From: Thermoflexus sp.
GTDB lineage: Bacteria; Chloroflexota; Anaerolineae; B4-G1; SLSP01
Reading direction: 5' to 3'
DNA length: 39,605 bases
NCBI GenBank assembly: GCA_020722365.1
Contig: DYKY01000009.1
Location: 1 to 39,605, forward strand
Shown here: positions 30,740 through 38,735 of the stretch, one piece after another
Numbering within the stretch: position 1 is the stretch's first letter
How the letters are laid out: the number at the start of each line of letters is the position of its first letter
Made by a program: the position numbers and the translations under genes
Notes under the pieces: model-generated
Seen by the model: the letters and a program-made list of their open reading frames with translations, nothing else
What the model was told of the DNA's origin: nothing
Database searches by the model: none

Positions 30740-32413
30740 ATGAGTCAGATCATCGTCAACGTCGATAAAGTCACCTATCACCACGGACCGTTGCTGGTTT
30801 TGGACACCATCACGTGGGAGATTCAGGCCGGGCAGAAGATCGGCCTGGTCGGCCCGAACGGCGTAGGGAAGTCCACGCTGCTGCGGCTGATTGCGGGGGA
30901 ATTGCAGCCCGACAGCGGTTACCTTGTCCGGCACAAGACGCGCATCGGCTACCTTGCGCAGGAACCACGCTTCGTCCCCATCGAAGATGGTGGCCCGGCG
31001 ACGGTGTGGGAGGCAGCCCTGAGCGCCAACGCCGACATCCACCGCCTCGAGGCCGAAATGCGCCGCCTGGAGACGCGCATGGGCGACCCCGCCGTCTACG
31101 CGGACGAGCGCGAGTTTGCGCGCGTGCTGGTGGCCCATACCCGCGCGCAAGAAGCCTTCGAGCAATTGGACGGCTATCGCTACGAGAGCAACGTCAAACA
31201 GGCGCTGCAAACCGTCGGCTTTGCCGAGGCCGATTTCGACAAAGCCGTGGCGGTGATCTCCGGCGGGCAGAAGAAAATGCTCGGGCTGGCGCAACTACTC
31301 GCCATCCAGTGCGATTTATTGCTGCTCGACGAACCCGACAATCATCTCGACCTGGCGGGCAAGGTCTACTTGGAACGCTTCATCAACCATTTTCCGGGGA
31401 CGGTCATCATCGTCTCGCACGACCGCTATCTGCTGGACGAAGTCGCGGATTCCATCGCCGAAATCGAGGACCGCAAACTCACGCTCTACCAGGGCAACTA
31501 CTCGGCCTATTCGACCGAAAAACAGTTGCGCCTGCTGCGCCAGCAGCAGCTCTACGCCGCGCAGCAAAAAGAGATCACCCGCATCGAGGCGGCGATTGCG
31601 CGCTTCGAGTACTGGGCCAGCATCGTCATCGACGAGCGCCACATCCGCCAGGCCCGCTCGCGCCAGAAAATGCTCGACCGCATGGACAAGATCGAAAAGC
31701 CCATCTTCGAGCGCGAGAAAATGGGGCTGGAACTGAACGGCTGGCGCGGCTCGAACAAAGTGCTGGACATCACCAACCTCGACAAGATTTTCGCGCCGCG
31801 CGGCACGGAGACGGAAGACAAGATCGTGCTGCTCGGTCTGAATCTGCTGATCTGGCGCGGAGAACGCGTGGGGCTGATCGGCGCGAACGGGAGCGGCAAG
31901 AGCGTGCTCTTCCGCTGCATCCTGGGACAGGACGAGCCGACGAATGGTGTCATCAAGATCGGCCCCAGCGTGCGGATCGGCTACTATGCGCAACAGCACG
32001 AGACACTCGATCCACAACGCACGCTCATCGAGGAAATCTGGGACGCGAAGTCGATGTCGGAGCACGCGGCGGTGAACTTCCTGCGGCGTTTTCTCTTCCC
32101 GTACCAGCGGACGCGGGACACGGTGTCCACGCTCTCCGGCGGGGAGCGCAGCCGCCTGCAACTCGCCAAGCTGATGTTGTCCGACGCCAACTTTCTGCTG
32201 CTCGACGAGCCGACGAACAACCTCGATCTGCCGTCGTGCGAGGTGCTGGAACAGGCGCTTGAGGAATTCGAGGGAACCGTGCTCGTTATCTCGCACGATC
32301 GCTACTTCCTCAACCGCATCGCCGACCGCATCGTCGAGCTTGAGGACGGCAGTCTGACGGAATACGCAGGCGACTACACGTACTACGCGCAGAAAAAGGG
32401 AATGGCGACGTAA
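30740..32413 (+). CDS. ABC-F family ATPase (ribosome-associated)
   Basis: 557 residues, two ABC domains without transmembrane helices. Domain 1: GPNGVGKST (38-46), SGGQKKM, LLLLDEPDNHLD. A linker of basic and charged helices (about 245-330) is the P-site tRNA interaction motif region. Domain 2: GANGSGKS, LSGGERSRLQLAKLM, LLLDEPTNNLD, VISHDRYFL. Members bind the ribosomal E site and rescue or protect stalled ribosomes; some (Vga, Msr, VmlR) give antibiotic resistance. Consensus AGGAGGG lies 8 nt before the ATG. The elaborate attenuator leader suggests drug- or stall-induced expression. Confidence 0.93.
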   Translation: MSQIIVNVDKVTYHHGPLLVLDTITWEIQAGQKIGLVGPNGVGKSTLLRLIAGELQPDSGYLVRHKTRIGYLAQEPRFVPIEDGGPATVWEAALSANADIHRLEAEMRRLETRMGDPAVYADEREFARVLVAHTRAQEAFEQLDGYRYESNVKQALQTVGFAEADFDKAVAVISGGQKKMLGLAQLLAIQCDLLLLDEPDNHLDLAGKVYLERFINHFPGTVIIVSHDRYLLDEVADSIAEIEDRKLTLYQGNYSAYSTEKQLRLLRQQQLYAAQQKEITRIEAAIARFEYWASIVIDERHIRQARSRQKMLDRMDKIEKPIFEREKMGLELNGWRGSNKVLDITNLDKIFAPRGTETEDKIVLLGLNLLIWRGERVGLIGANGSGKSVLFRCILGQDEPTNGVIKIGPSVRIGYYAQQHETLDPQRTLIEEIWDAKSMSEHAAVNFLRRFLFPYQRTRDTVSTLSGGERSRLQLAKLMLSDANFLLLDEPTNNLDLPSCEVLEQALEEFEGTVLVISHDRYFLNRIADRIVELEDGSLTEYAGDYTYYAQKKGMAT

Positions 32414-32418
32414 CCAGG

Positions 32419-32446
32419 TTGCACAGTTGGAAAGTCTGAGTACACT
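32419..32446 (+). promoter_or_regulatory. Promoter for the RCK membrane protein, near-leaderless
   Basis: TTGCAC (32419-32424), 16-bp spacer, TACACT (32441-32446), and 9 nt before the ATG at 32456. Confidence 0.6.
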
Positions 32447-32455
32447 ATGAGATAA

Positions 32456-34213
32456 ATGAAAACACGCACACAACACCGTCAAAAAACGGGCGCTCGCTGG
32501 TGGCAGCAGTTCCGCCAAGACTTGCGGGTGCTCGCGCGCCTGTTCCCGTGGAAGGTGAGCGCCGTGCTGATCGTAGGCATTGTGCTCACCGCCGTACTCT
32601 TCGAGGAGACCTACAACCACAATCTCATACCCGGCGGCATCCCAATCACCTACGTCAAGTCGGTATATGCCGTGCTGAATATGATCGCATTCCAGGTCAC
32701 GTTCGCCGATATGCCGGAAAGCCCCGTACTCGACCTCTACTTCGTCATCGTGCCGCTCATCGGCATCCCGTTGCTGCTAGCGTTTGGGGTCAACATCCTC
32801 AATATCCTACGCATCTTCTTCGTGCGCGGCGAGCGCGGGCAGGCATGGCAAGAAGCGCTGGCAGCGACGGTCGAGCGCCCCATCGTCGTCTGCGGCCTGG
32901 GGCGCGTAGGCTATCGCGTCGCCAACCAGCTCCTTGACCTGGGGCAGCCGGTCGTTGGCATCGACATGACGACGTCGCCGTTGGTGACGGCCCTCATCGA
33001 ACGCGATATGCCTTTCATCGCCGGAGATATTCACAACAAAGATGTCTTGCAACGCGCCGGGGTCGCCCGCGCGCAGGCGGTGCTGGCCTGCACCAATCAA
33101 GACCTTGTGAACATTGAGGCCGTCTTCCACGTCCGCGAATTGAATCCGCAGGCGCGTATCGTGCTGCGACTCTTTGAAGATAGCATCGCCGACGAGATTC
33201 AGAAGGCCTTTGACGTGAAGGCTATCATCAGCCGCTCGGCGGTAGCAGCGGCGGCCTTCGCGCACGCAGCGATCGGTATGGAAGTGCTGGAAACTTTCGA
33301 TCTCAAAGGCCGCACCTACTTTCTGGCCCGACTCACGCTGGATGCAACGTCACGACTGGTTGGAACACGGCTCGGTACAACGTCCGATGTTTATGACGTG
33401 ACGATCGCCTGCCTGGAACACAACGGGCAGATATACGTCGAGCCGGGAGATGAGACAACGCTACAAGCTGGCGACACGCTGTTTATCTTCGCCGAAATGG
33501 AGCGTGCAGGTGAACTGGCGCGCCGGCACCGGGCCGAATCTACCACCGGGCCGATTCTTGTATGCGGCCTTCAGCACACCGGCTACCGCGTGGTCAACGC
33601 CCTGCTGGCGCTGCAGCAGCGCGTTATCGCGCTCAACTTCGCGCCGGAAGCACTGGCGGAACACCTGCACGCGCACGGCGTTCCCGTCGTCTACGGTGAT
33701 TTCCGGCAGCATGCGGTGTTGGAACAGGCCGGCGTACAGACGGCAGCGGCGCTGATTGCCTGTAGCGAAAACGACATGGTCAACTTCGAGACGCTGCTGC
33801 GCGCCCGCGAGCTTGTTCCCGGGCTGCGGGTAGTCATGCGCATCTTCGAGGAGTCGTTGGGCGAACAACTCCAACGCGCTTTTGCCATCGACGCGGTCTA
33901 CAGCACCTCGGCCATCGCCGCGCCGCTCTTCGTCGCAGAGGCGCTCAATATGCACATCGTCCAGCCCGTGACCGTCAGCGGCGCGCAGTTTGGTACCCCG
34001 CAAAGTATCGCGCACCTCACCGTTGGGGCCAACTCCCGCCTGGACGGCGCCGCCATCGCCGATCTCACACATGAGGAAAATCTGACCATCCTGTTGCACA
34101 TCCGGGGGGATGAAATTCACATTCCACCCGATCCCACATACATTCTTGAACCTGACGACGGAATCGTCGCGCTGGCATCCCAGGAAAAACTGCTGGACTT
34201 GGAGACTGGGTGA
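32456..34213 (+). CDS. Two-RCK (TrkA-N/TrkA-C) membrane protein with degenerate potassium pore
   Basis: 585 residues. Two transmembrane helices (about 34-54 and 90-114) flank a pore-like loop, as in 2TM potassium channels, but the TVGYGD filter is replaced by VTFADMPES. Two RCK units follow: TrkA-N 1 with GLGRVGYRV (about 143-), TrkA-C 1 (about 290-355), then TrkA-N 2 with the degenerate GLQHTGYRV, and TrkA-C 2 to about 580. RCK domains bind NAD(H), ATP or cyclic-di-AMP and gate channels. With no filter it may be a regulatory or anion-type variant, or a subunit for another channel. No ribosome-binding site; a promoter ends 9 nt upstream. Confidence 0.88.
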   Translation: MKTRTQHRQKTGARWWQQFRQDLRVLARLFPWKVSAVLIVGIVLTAVLFEETYNHNLIPGGIPITYVKSVYAVLNMIAFQVTFADMPESPVLDLYFVIVPLIGIPLLLAFGVNILNILRIFFVRGERGQAWQEALAATVERPIVVCGLGRVGYRVANQLLDLGQPVVGIDMTTSPLVTALIERDMPFIAGDIHNKDVLQRAGVARAQAVLACTNQDLVNIEAVFHVRELNPQARIVLRLFEDSIADEIQKAFDVKAIISRSAVAAAAFAHAAIGMEVLETFDLKGRTYFLARLTLDATSRLVGTRLGTTSDVYDVTIACLEHNGQIYVEPGDETTLQAGDTLFIFAEMERAGELARRHRAESTTGPILVCGLQHTGYRVVNALLALQQRVIALNFAPEALAEHLHAHGVPVVYGDFRQHAVLEQAGVQTAAALIACSENDMVNFETLLRARELVPGLRVVMRIFEESLGEQLQRAFAIDAVYSTSAIAAPLFVAEALNMHIVQPVTVSGAQFGTPQSIAHLTVGANSRLDGAAIADLTHEENLTILLHIRGDEIHIPPDPTYILEPDDGIVALASQEKLLDLETG

Positions 34214-34302
34214 TTGGTAACTGAGATTGGATGATTGGTAACTGAGAATTGGGCAACTTTCAACTCTAAACTCTGGACTAACGACTACCAGACTGACGAC
34301 TG
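34206..34302. repeat. Word repeats between the RCK and PLP genes
   Basis: GATTGGTAACTGAGATTGG twice (34212-34252), GGCAACTTTCAACTCTAAACTC, then GACTAACGACTACCAGACTGACGACTG (34276-34302). The last word recurs at 36857-36886 and 19481-19495. Confidence 0.7.
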
Positions 34303-34311
34303 AGGATAAAC

Positions 34312-35493
34312 ATGAAACGAGGCATACACACGACCGCTATCCACACCGGAATGGAACTGGCGCCGCGCGATGTGACGCCAACAATCCACATGGCGAACAC
34401 GTACCTTTTCGAGAGCGCCGAGGAAGCCGCGCGCGCCTTCGAGACAGAAGAGCAGCCCATCTACACGCGCTGGGGCAATCCGACGATCGAAGTGCTGGAA
34501 CGCAAAGTCGCGGCGCTGGAAGGCACGGAGAAGGCCGTGGCGACAGCTTCCGGCATGGCCGCGGTCAGCAGCGCGTTGCTCGCCGCGTTGCAAGGCGACG
34601 GCCCAAACCACATTGTCGCCACGACGGGACTATATAGCGGCACGTACCACTTCGTCACCAAAGACCTGCCGCGCTTCGGCGTGGAAACGACGCTCGCCGA
34701 GGCGACCGACCCGGCGGCTTTCGAGGCCGCCATCCGCCCGGAAACCCGCGCCATCTACCTGGAGACGCCGGGGAACCCCACCCTGGCGCTCAACGACATC
34801 GCCGCCATCGCGGAGATCGCGCAGGCACGCGACATTCTCACGATCATCGACAACACCTTCGCCACACCGGTGAACCAGCGGCCCATCGACCTGGGCGTCG
34901 ACGTCGTCGTCCATTCGGCGACCAAGTTCCTCGGCGGGCACGGCGATGCCATGGGCGGTGTGGTGGCAGGACCGGCGGACTTCGTCAAGCGCGTGCTGCA
35001 GGGACCAGTGCGCAACTTCGGCGGCTGCATCAGCCCGTTCAATGCGTGGCTCATCGCGCGGGGGATCACCACCCTGCCGCTGCGCATGGAACGCCATAAC
35101 GCCAACAGCCTGCGCGTCGCCGAGTGGCTGCACGAGCATCCGGCAGTGGCCTGGGTGCGCTATCCCTGGCATCCGGCGCACCCGCAATACGACCTGGCGC
35201 AGCGGCAAATGCCGGGCGGCGGCGGGGGCGTCGTCGTCTTCGAGCTGAAGGGCGGCGTGGAGGCGGGGGCGCGGTTGCTCAACCGGATCAAGCTCTGCGC
35301 GCTCACCGTCAGCCTGGGGGATGTGCGCACGCTCATCACCCACCCCGCCAGCACCACGCACCGCAGCGTCCCGCGCGAAACACGGCTTGCGTCTGGCATC
35401 AGCGATGGCCTGGTGCGGCTGGCGGTGGGGTTGGAGGATGTGGAGGATATTGTGGCGGATTTGGAGCAGGCGATTAGCTTGCAAATCCGGTAA
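34312..35493 (+). CDS. Cys/Met metabolism PLP-dependent enzyme (trans-sulfuration family)
   Basis: 393 residues. Family features: RWGNPTIEVLE near the start, ATASGMAAVSSALL (phosphate-binding), IIDNTFATPVNQRP, Schiff-base lysine K205 in HSATKFLGGHGDAMGG, and a C-terminal GVRLAVGLEDVEDIV-like segment. Candidates are cystathionine gamma-synthase, cystathionine gamma-lyase or methionine gamma-lyase; active-site detail visible here does not decide between them. Ribosome-binding site TGAGGATAAAC precedes the ATG. It is followed after 36 nt by the VTE5-like gene and may be co-transcribed. Confidence 0.93.
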   Translation: MKRGIHTTAIHTGMELAPRDVTPTIHMANTYLFESAEEAARAFETEEQPIYTRWGNPTIEVLERKVAALEGTEKAVATASGMAAVSSALLAALQGDGPNHIVATTGLYSGTYHFVTKDLPRFGVETTLAEATDPAAFEAAIRPETRAIYLETPGNPTLALNDIAAIAEIAQARDILTIIDNTFATPVNQRPIDLGVDVVVHSATKFLGGHGDAMGGVVAGPADFVKRVLQGPVRNFGGCISPFNAWLIARGITTLPLRMERHNANSLRVAEWLHEHPAVAWVRYPWHPAHPQYDLAQRQMPGGGGGVVVFELKGGVEAGARLLNRIKLCALTVSLGDVRTLITHPASTTHRSVPRETRLASGISDGLVRLAVGLEDVEDIVADLEQAISLQIR

Positions 35494-35529
35494 GGAAAGG
35501 TAAACTCTTGCGCAAGCGAGGGGGTGACT

Positions 35530-36246
35530 ATGACCAAAAATGATATCATCGGATTGATCGCTTCGTATCTGTACGCTTTCGGCCTGCTGTTCATCGTCGA
35601 GGCCATCGGCAAGCGGCTCAAGTGGCCGCAGGCGTTCACGCGCAAGATCATCCACATCGGCGCGGGGATGTGGATTTGGGGGATTCTGGCGCTGTTCGAC
35701 ACGTGGACCATCGGCATTATTCCCTTTGCGACGTTCATCGTGCTCAACTTTGTCTTCTATCGCTTCCAAATCTTTAAGGCGATGGACGCGGTCGATTCCT
35801 CACCCGGCACGGTCTACTTCGCAATTTCGATCACCATCCTGTTCGCGTTGTTGTGGCGGACCGGCGGCGCGCCGGATCGCGTCCCCATTGCGGCGGCGGC
35901 AGTGATGGCGATGACGTGGGGCGACGGCCTGGCCAGCATCATCGGGAAAAAGTACGGCAAAAACCCCTACACCACGTTCGGGCACAATCGCAGCCGGGAA
36001 GGCTCCATCGCGATGGCAATAGGAGCTTTCGTCACCATTTTTCTCACGCTGCTGTGGCTGCCGGGGTCTGCGCTCAGCCCAAATTCGATGGACTTGCGCT
36101 TGGGGAGCGTCTTGCTGCTAACTGTGGTCGGGACGGCCGTCGCCACAACCGCCGAAGCCTTTTCGCCTGCCGGAACCGACAACCTCAGCGTCCCCCTGCT
36201 CACCGGGCTGGCGCTCTTCATCCTCACCGCACTGTTGGGCGGCTGA
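35530..36246 (+). CDS. VTE5/dolichol-kinase-like polyprenol (phytol) kinase
   Basis: 238 residues, about seven transmembrane helices. The family motif appears as TRKIIHIGAG (conserved RK.IH), AMTWGDGLASIIGKKYGK (residues about 121-138) and NRSREGSIAMA (about 150-160), the DGK/SEC59/VTE5 pattern. VTE5 in plants phosphorylates phytol to phytyl phosphate; other members act on dolichol or diacylglycerol. The ATG at 35530 is preferred over GTG 35524, with GAGGGGG upstream. Its stop overlaps the next ATG by 1 nt (TGATG). With the DUF92 gene two frames on, this is a possible VTE5-VTE6 pair. Confidence 0.85.
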   Translation: MTKNDIIGLIASYLYAFGLLFIVEAIGKRLKWPQAFTRKIIHIGAGMWIWGILALFDTWTIGIIPFATFIVLNFVFYRFQIFKAMDAVDSSPGTVYFAISITILFALLWRTGGAPDRVPIAAAAVMAMTWGDGLASIIGKKYGKNPYTTFGHNRSREGSIAMAIGAFVTIFLTLLWLPGSALSPNSMDLRLGSVLLLTVVGTAVATTAEAFSPAGTDNLSVPLLTGLALFILTALLGG

Positions 36247-36857
36247 TGTTCCCCACCGTCGAAACGCGCTGGTTTTATCCCGGCGCCATCCCATCCGATG
36301 TGCTGGCCTGGTATCACTACGGCGAATGCGCACCGGAAGCGCAGCCCACGCGCATCGACTATTATCTACGGTTGGCAAACACCGATGATCTCGGCATCAA
36401 GCTGCGTGAGGGCCGGGTCGAGATCAAGCAGCGTGCAGCACAATACGGCGTGGAACACCTGCACGAGCGCGTCCACGGTCTGGTCGAAGGTTGGCGCAAA
36501 TGGAGTTTCGGCGTCAACGACATCGGCAGTGGAATCGGCAATATCGGCTGGATTGCCATCCGCAAAGCGCGTCGACTGCGGCGGTATCTTGTCACTGACG
36601 ACGGGGAAATCGTCGCCCTTACCGGTACGGAGATGATCACACAAGGCTGCAACATCGAATTGGCGGAGGTCACCTTGCATGGTGAGCCGTGGTGGAGTCT
36701 GGCCTTCGAGACGTTCGGCCCGGAAGCGACGTTGCACACGACGTTCACGCGCGTCGCCCAGCACACGCTGCGCGGCGACACCATCCCTTACCTGGATGCA
36801 GAGCACTCTTATGGCTACGCGCACTGGCTAAAAACTACATGTGAATGTGCGAACTGA
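36246..36857 (+). CDS. Unknown protein, possibly CYTH/VTC-like
   Basis: 203 residues, no transmembrane helix. It starts on a TGATG overlap with the VTE5-like gene, so it is coupled. The alternating charged strands TRIDYYLRL and GIKLREGRVEIKQR (about 35-63) and a degenerate VETR (for ExExK) at the N-terminus look like triphosphate tunnel (CYTH) domains, which bind organic polyphosphates. The similarity is by eye and weak. It contains a long acidic C-terminal region (about 150-195). A polyphosphate-linked task beside a pyrophosphorylating pathway is imaginable; no function is assigned. Confidence 0.6.
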   Translation: MFPTVETRWFYPGAIPSDVLAWYHYGECAPEAQPTRIDYYLRLANTDDLGIKLREGRVEIKQRAAQYGVEHLHERVHGLVEGWRKWSFGVNDIGSGIGNIGWIAIRKARRLRRYLVTDDGEIVALTGTEMITQGCNIELAEVTLHGEPWWSLAFETFGPEATLHTTFTRVAQHTLRGDTIPYLDAEHSYGYAHWLKTTCECAN

Positions 36858-36886
36858 CTACAAGACTAACGACTACAAGACTATTT
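36857..36886. repeat. GACTACAAGACTAACGACTACAAGACT repeat
   Basis: Units CTGACTACAAGA, CTAACGACTACAAGA. It separates the coupled pair from the DUF92 gene and matches 34276-34302. Confidence 0.7.
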
Positions 36887-36897
36887 CCGGAGCGATT

Positions 36898-37776
36898 ATG
36901 CGCATACCTATTTTACAACTTGGCCTGGGTTTTATCATCAGCGCCGCTATCGGCTGGGCAGCCTACAACCGGAAGGCGCTCTCCATCAGCGGTGTCGCCG
37001 GCGCGATCCTCACGGGCACGGCGATCTTCGGCTTAGGCGGATGGCCGTGGGGACTGCTACTCATCACGTTTTTCGTCTTATCCAGCCTGCTCTCGAAGTA
37101 CAAAGAGGCAACGAAAGAAAGGTTGGCTGAAAAGTTTGCCAAAGGCTCGCGGCGCGACCTGGCGCAGGCGCTGGCAAACGGCGGCGCGGGCGCGTTGATC
37201 GCCATCGCTTACTGGCTCACGGGGCAGCCGCTCCTGTGGTTCGCTTTCGTCGGTGCGCTGGCAACCGTCAACGCGGACACCTGGGCCACCGAACTAGGCG
37301 TGCTCAGCAAGCGCCCACCGCGCCTCATCACCACCGGCAAGCCTGTGGAGGCGGGAACGTCCGGCGGCGTCTCGCTGCAAGGGACGCTGGCGACGCTGGC
37401 CGGTGGGGCTGTTATCGGGCTGGCAGGCGCGCTCTTCCTCTACGCGGAAAGTTTGATCCGCCACACGCCGCACGTGCTTTTACACCCGCTATCATGCCTC
37501 GTCTATCCGGGAAACTGCACCCTATTGCCCCTCATCGCCGCGCTCGCCGGATTGGCCGGTTCGCTATGCGACAGCCTGCTCGGCGCGACGGTGCAAGCCA
37601 TTTACTACTCAACGAAACGCGAGAAGGAAACGGAGAAAGTGATCGATCCAGACGGCACACCCAACACGCTGCTGCGCGGATGGCGCTGGCTCAACAACGA
37701 TTGGGTCAACTTCATCAGCTCCGTCGTCGGCGCAGCCCTCGCCGCCGCGCTCGTCCGCTTCACGACCGTCTTCTGA
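36898..37776 (+). CDS. DUF92 (VTE6/TMEM19-like) membrane protein, candidate isoprenyl-phosphate kinase
   Basis: 292 residues, about seven transmembrane helices. DUF92 signature: NADTWATELG (about 122-131), the GTSGGVSLQGTLAT segment (about 153-166) and GLAGSLCDSLLGA (about 218-230). Plant VTE6 of this family phosphorylates phytyl phosphate to phytyl diphosphate, directly downstream of VTE5. TTCCGGAG precedes the ATG at 36898; the frame is open to 36841 but the extra part is repeat. Together with the VTE5-like gene upstream it would convert a salvaged prenyl alcohol to the diphosphate. The substrate chain is unknown. Confidence 0.88.
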   Translation: MRIPILQLGLGFIISAAIGWAAYNRKALSISGVAGAILTGTAIFGLGGWPWGLLLITFFVLSSLLSKYKEATKERLAEKFAKGSRRDLAQALANGGAGALIAIAYWLTGQPLLWFAFVGALATVNADTWATELGVLSKRPPRLITTGKPVEAGTSGGVSLQGTLATLAGGAVIGLAGALFLYAESLIRHTPHVLLHPLSCLVYPGNCTLLPLIAALAGLAGSLCDSLLGATVQAIYYSTKREKETEKVIDPDGTPNTLLRGWRWLNNDWVNFISSVVGAALAAALVRFTTVF

Positions 37777-37816
37777 TCACGCATTTCGCATTACTGATTT
37801 CTCGTTACTGATCCCT

Positions 37817-38623
37817 ATGCTTTTTTACCTGTCGAAACTCCTACCCCTGTTCGTTTACCCGCTCGGGATGGCGTGTGTGCTGTTGGCCGTGACGCTTGTC
37901 ATACGGCGACACCCGCAATGGCAGACGCGCCTGATCGCGGTCACGCTGGCGCTGCTGTGGTTGGGCGGCAATCGCATCGTGGCGATGACGCTGGCACGCT
38001 CGCTGGAATGGCGTTACGCCCCGTCGCCGGGCACGGCATCCACTATCCCGCGCGCAGACGCCATCGTCGTCTTGGGCGGGGCCACGCGCACGCCGGGCTA
38101 CCCGCGCCCCACCGCCGAGGTCAACGAGGCTGGCGACCGACTGCTGTACGCCGCGTGGCTGTACAATCAGGGCGCAGCGCCCATCATCGTACTCAGCGGC
38201 GGCGCAGCGCCGTGGATCGGGCCAGCCGGCCCCCCCGAAGCCGAGGTGATGGCCGGTTTGCTTCAGCGGATGGGCGTCCCCGAGACCGCGTTATTGCTCG
38301 AACCCGGCTCGTGGAACACCTACGAGAACGCCGAGGCAAGCCTGGACATCTTGAAAGCTCACGACATCAAATCGATTATCCTGGTGACGTCGGCCATTCA
38401 TATGCCGCGCGCCCATGCCACGTTCGCCTACCCGGAGATCGACGTCACGCCTGCCCCCACCGACTTCTGGGTGTCGCAGGCCGAATGGGATTACTACACA
38501 CAGCCCAAGCTGAGCATCCAACTGATGAATTTGCTGCCGAGCAGTCAGGACCTCACCTTGACAACCCAGGCGATTAAGGAATACATCGGCATGGTCGTCT
38601 ACGCCGCGCGCGGGTGGTTATAA
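37817..38623 (+). CDS. YdcF/ElyC-like DUF218 membrane protein
   Basis: 268 residues. Two N-terminal transmembrane helices (about 5-27 and 40-57) precede a DUF218 domain (about 75-230: ADAIVVLGGATRT, IIVLSGG, NTYENAEASLDIL, VTSAIHMPRAHATF), the pattern of SanA/ElyC/YdcF. ElyC affects undecaprenyl-phosphate (C55) supply in E. coli. The position after two isoprenoid-kinase-like genes is suggestive. No ribosome-binding site is clear. The 40-nt gap before it contains the word GCATTTCGCATTACTGATTTC; it may be the last gene of the operon. Confidence 0.85.
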   Translation: MLFYLSKLLPLFVYPLGMACVLLAVTLVIRRHPQWQTRLIAVTLALLWLGGNRIVAMTLARSLEWRYAPSPGTASTIPRADAIVVLGGATRTPGYPRPTAEVNEAGDRLLYAAWLYNQGAAPIIVLSGGAAPWIGPAGPPEAEVMAGLLQRMGVPETALLLEPGSWNTYENAEASLDILKAHDIKSIILVTSAIHMPRAHATFAYPEIDVTPAPTDFWVSQAEWDYYTQPKLSIQLMNLLPSSQDLTLTTQAIKEYIGMVVYAARGWL

Positions 38624-38629
38624 AACAGC

Positions 38630-38714
38630 TATCAGCCATCAGCTTTCAGCGATCAGCCAGAAGACCAAATAAGGCTGAAAGCTGATCGCTGAATGCTGAA
38701 TGCTGAATGCTGAC
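38630..38714. repeat. AGCTTTCAGCGATCAGC / ATGCTGA repeat with 13-bp inverted copy
   Basis: TTCAGCGATCAGC (38645-38657) and its exact complement GCTGATCGCTGAA (38681-38693), with a further AGCTTTCAGC/GCTGAAAGCT pairing (38641-38650 and 38674-38683). Then three ATGCTGA units. A long hairpin may end the upstream operon. Confidence 0.75.
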
Positions 38715-38735
38715 CGCTTATCGTGGAGGTTTCGT

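Noticed and set aside
31316-32620. 434-codon minus-strand open frame
   Set aside because: Antisense to the ABC-F gene; no recognisable motif; composition is that of a shadow frame.
34630-35769. 379-codon minus-strand open frame
   Set aside because: Antisense to the Cys/Met PLP gene and the VTE5-like start; no domain.
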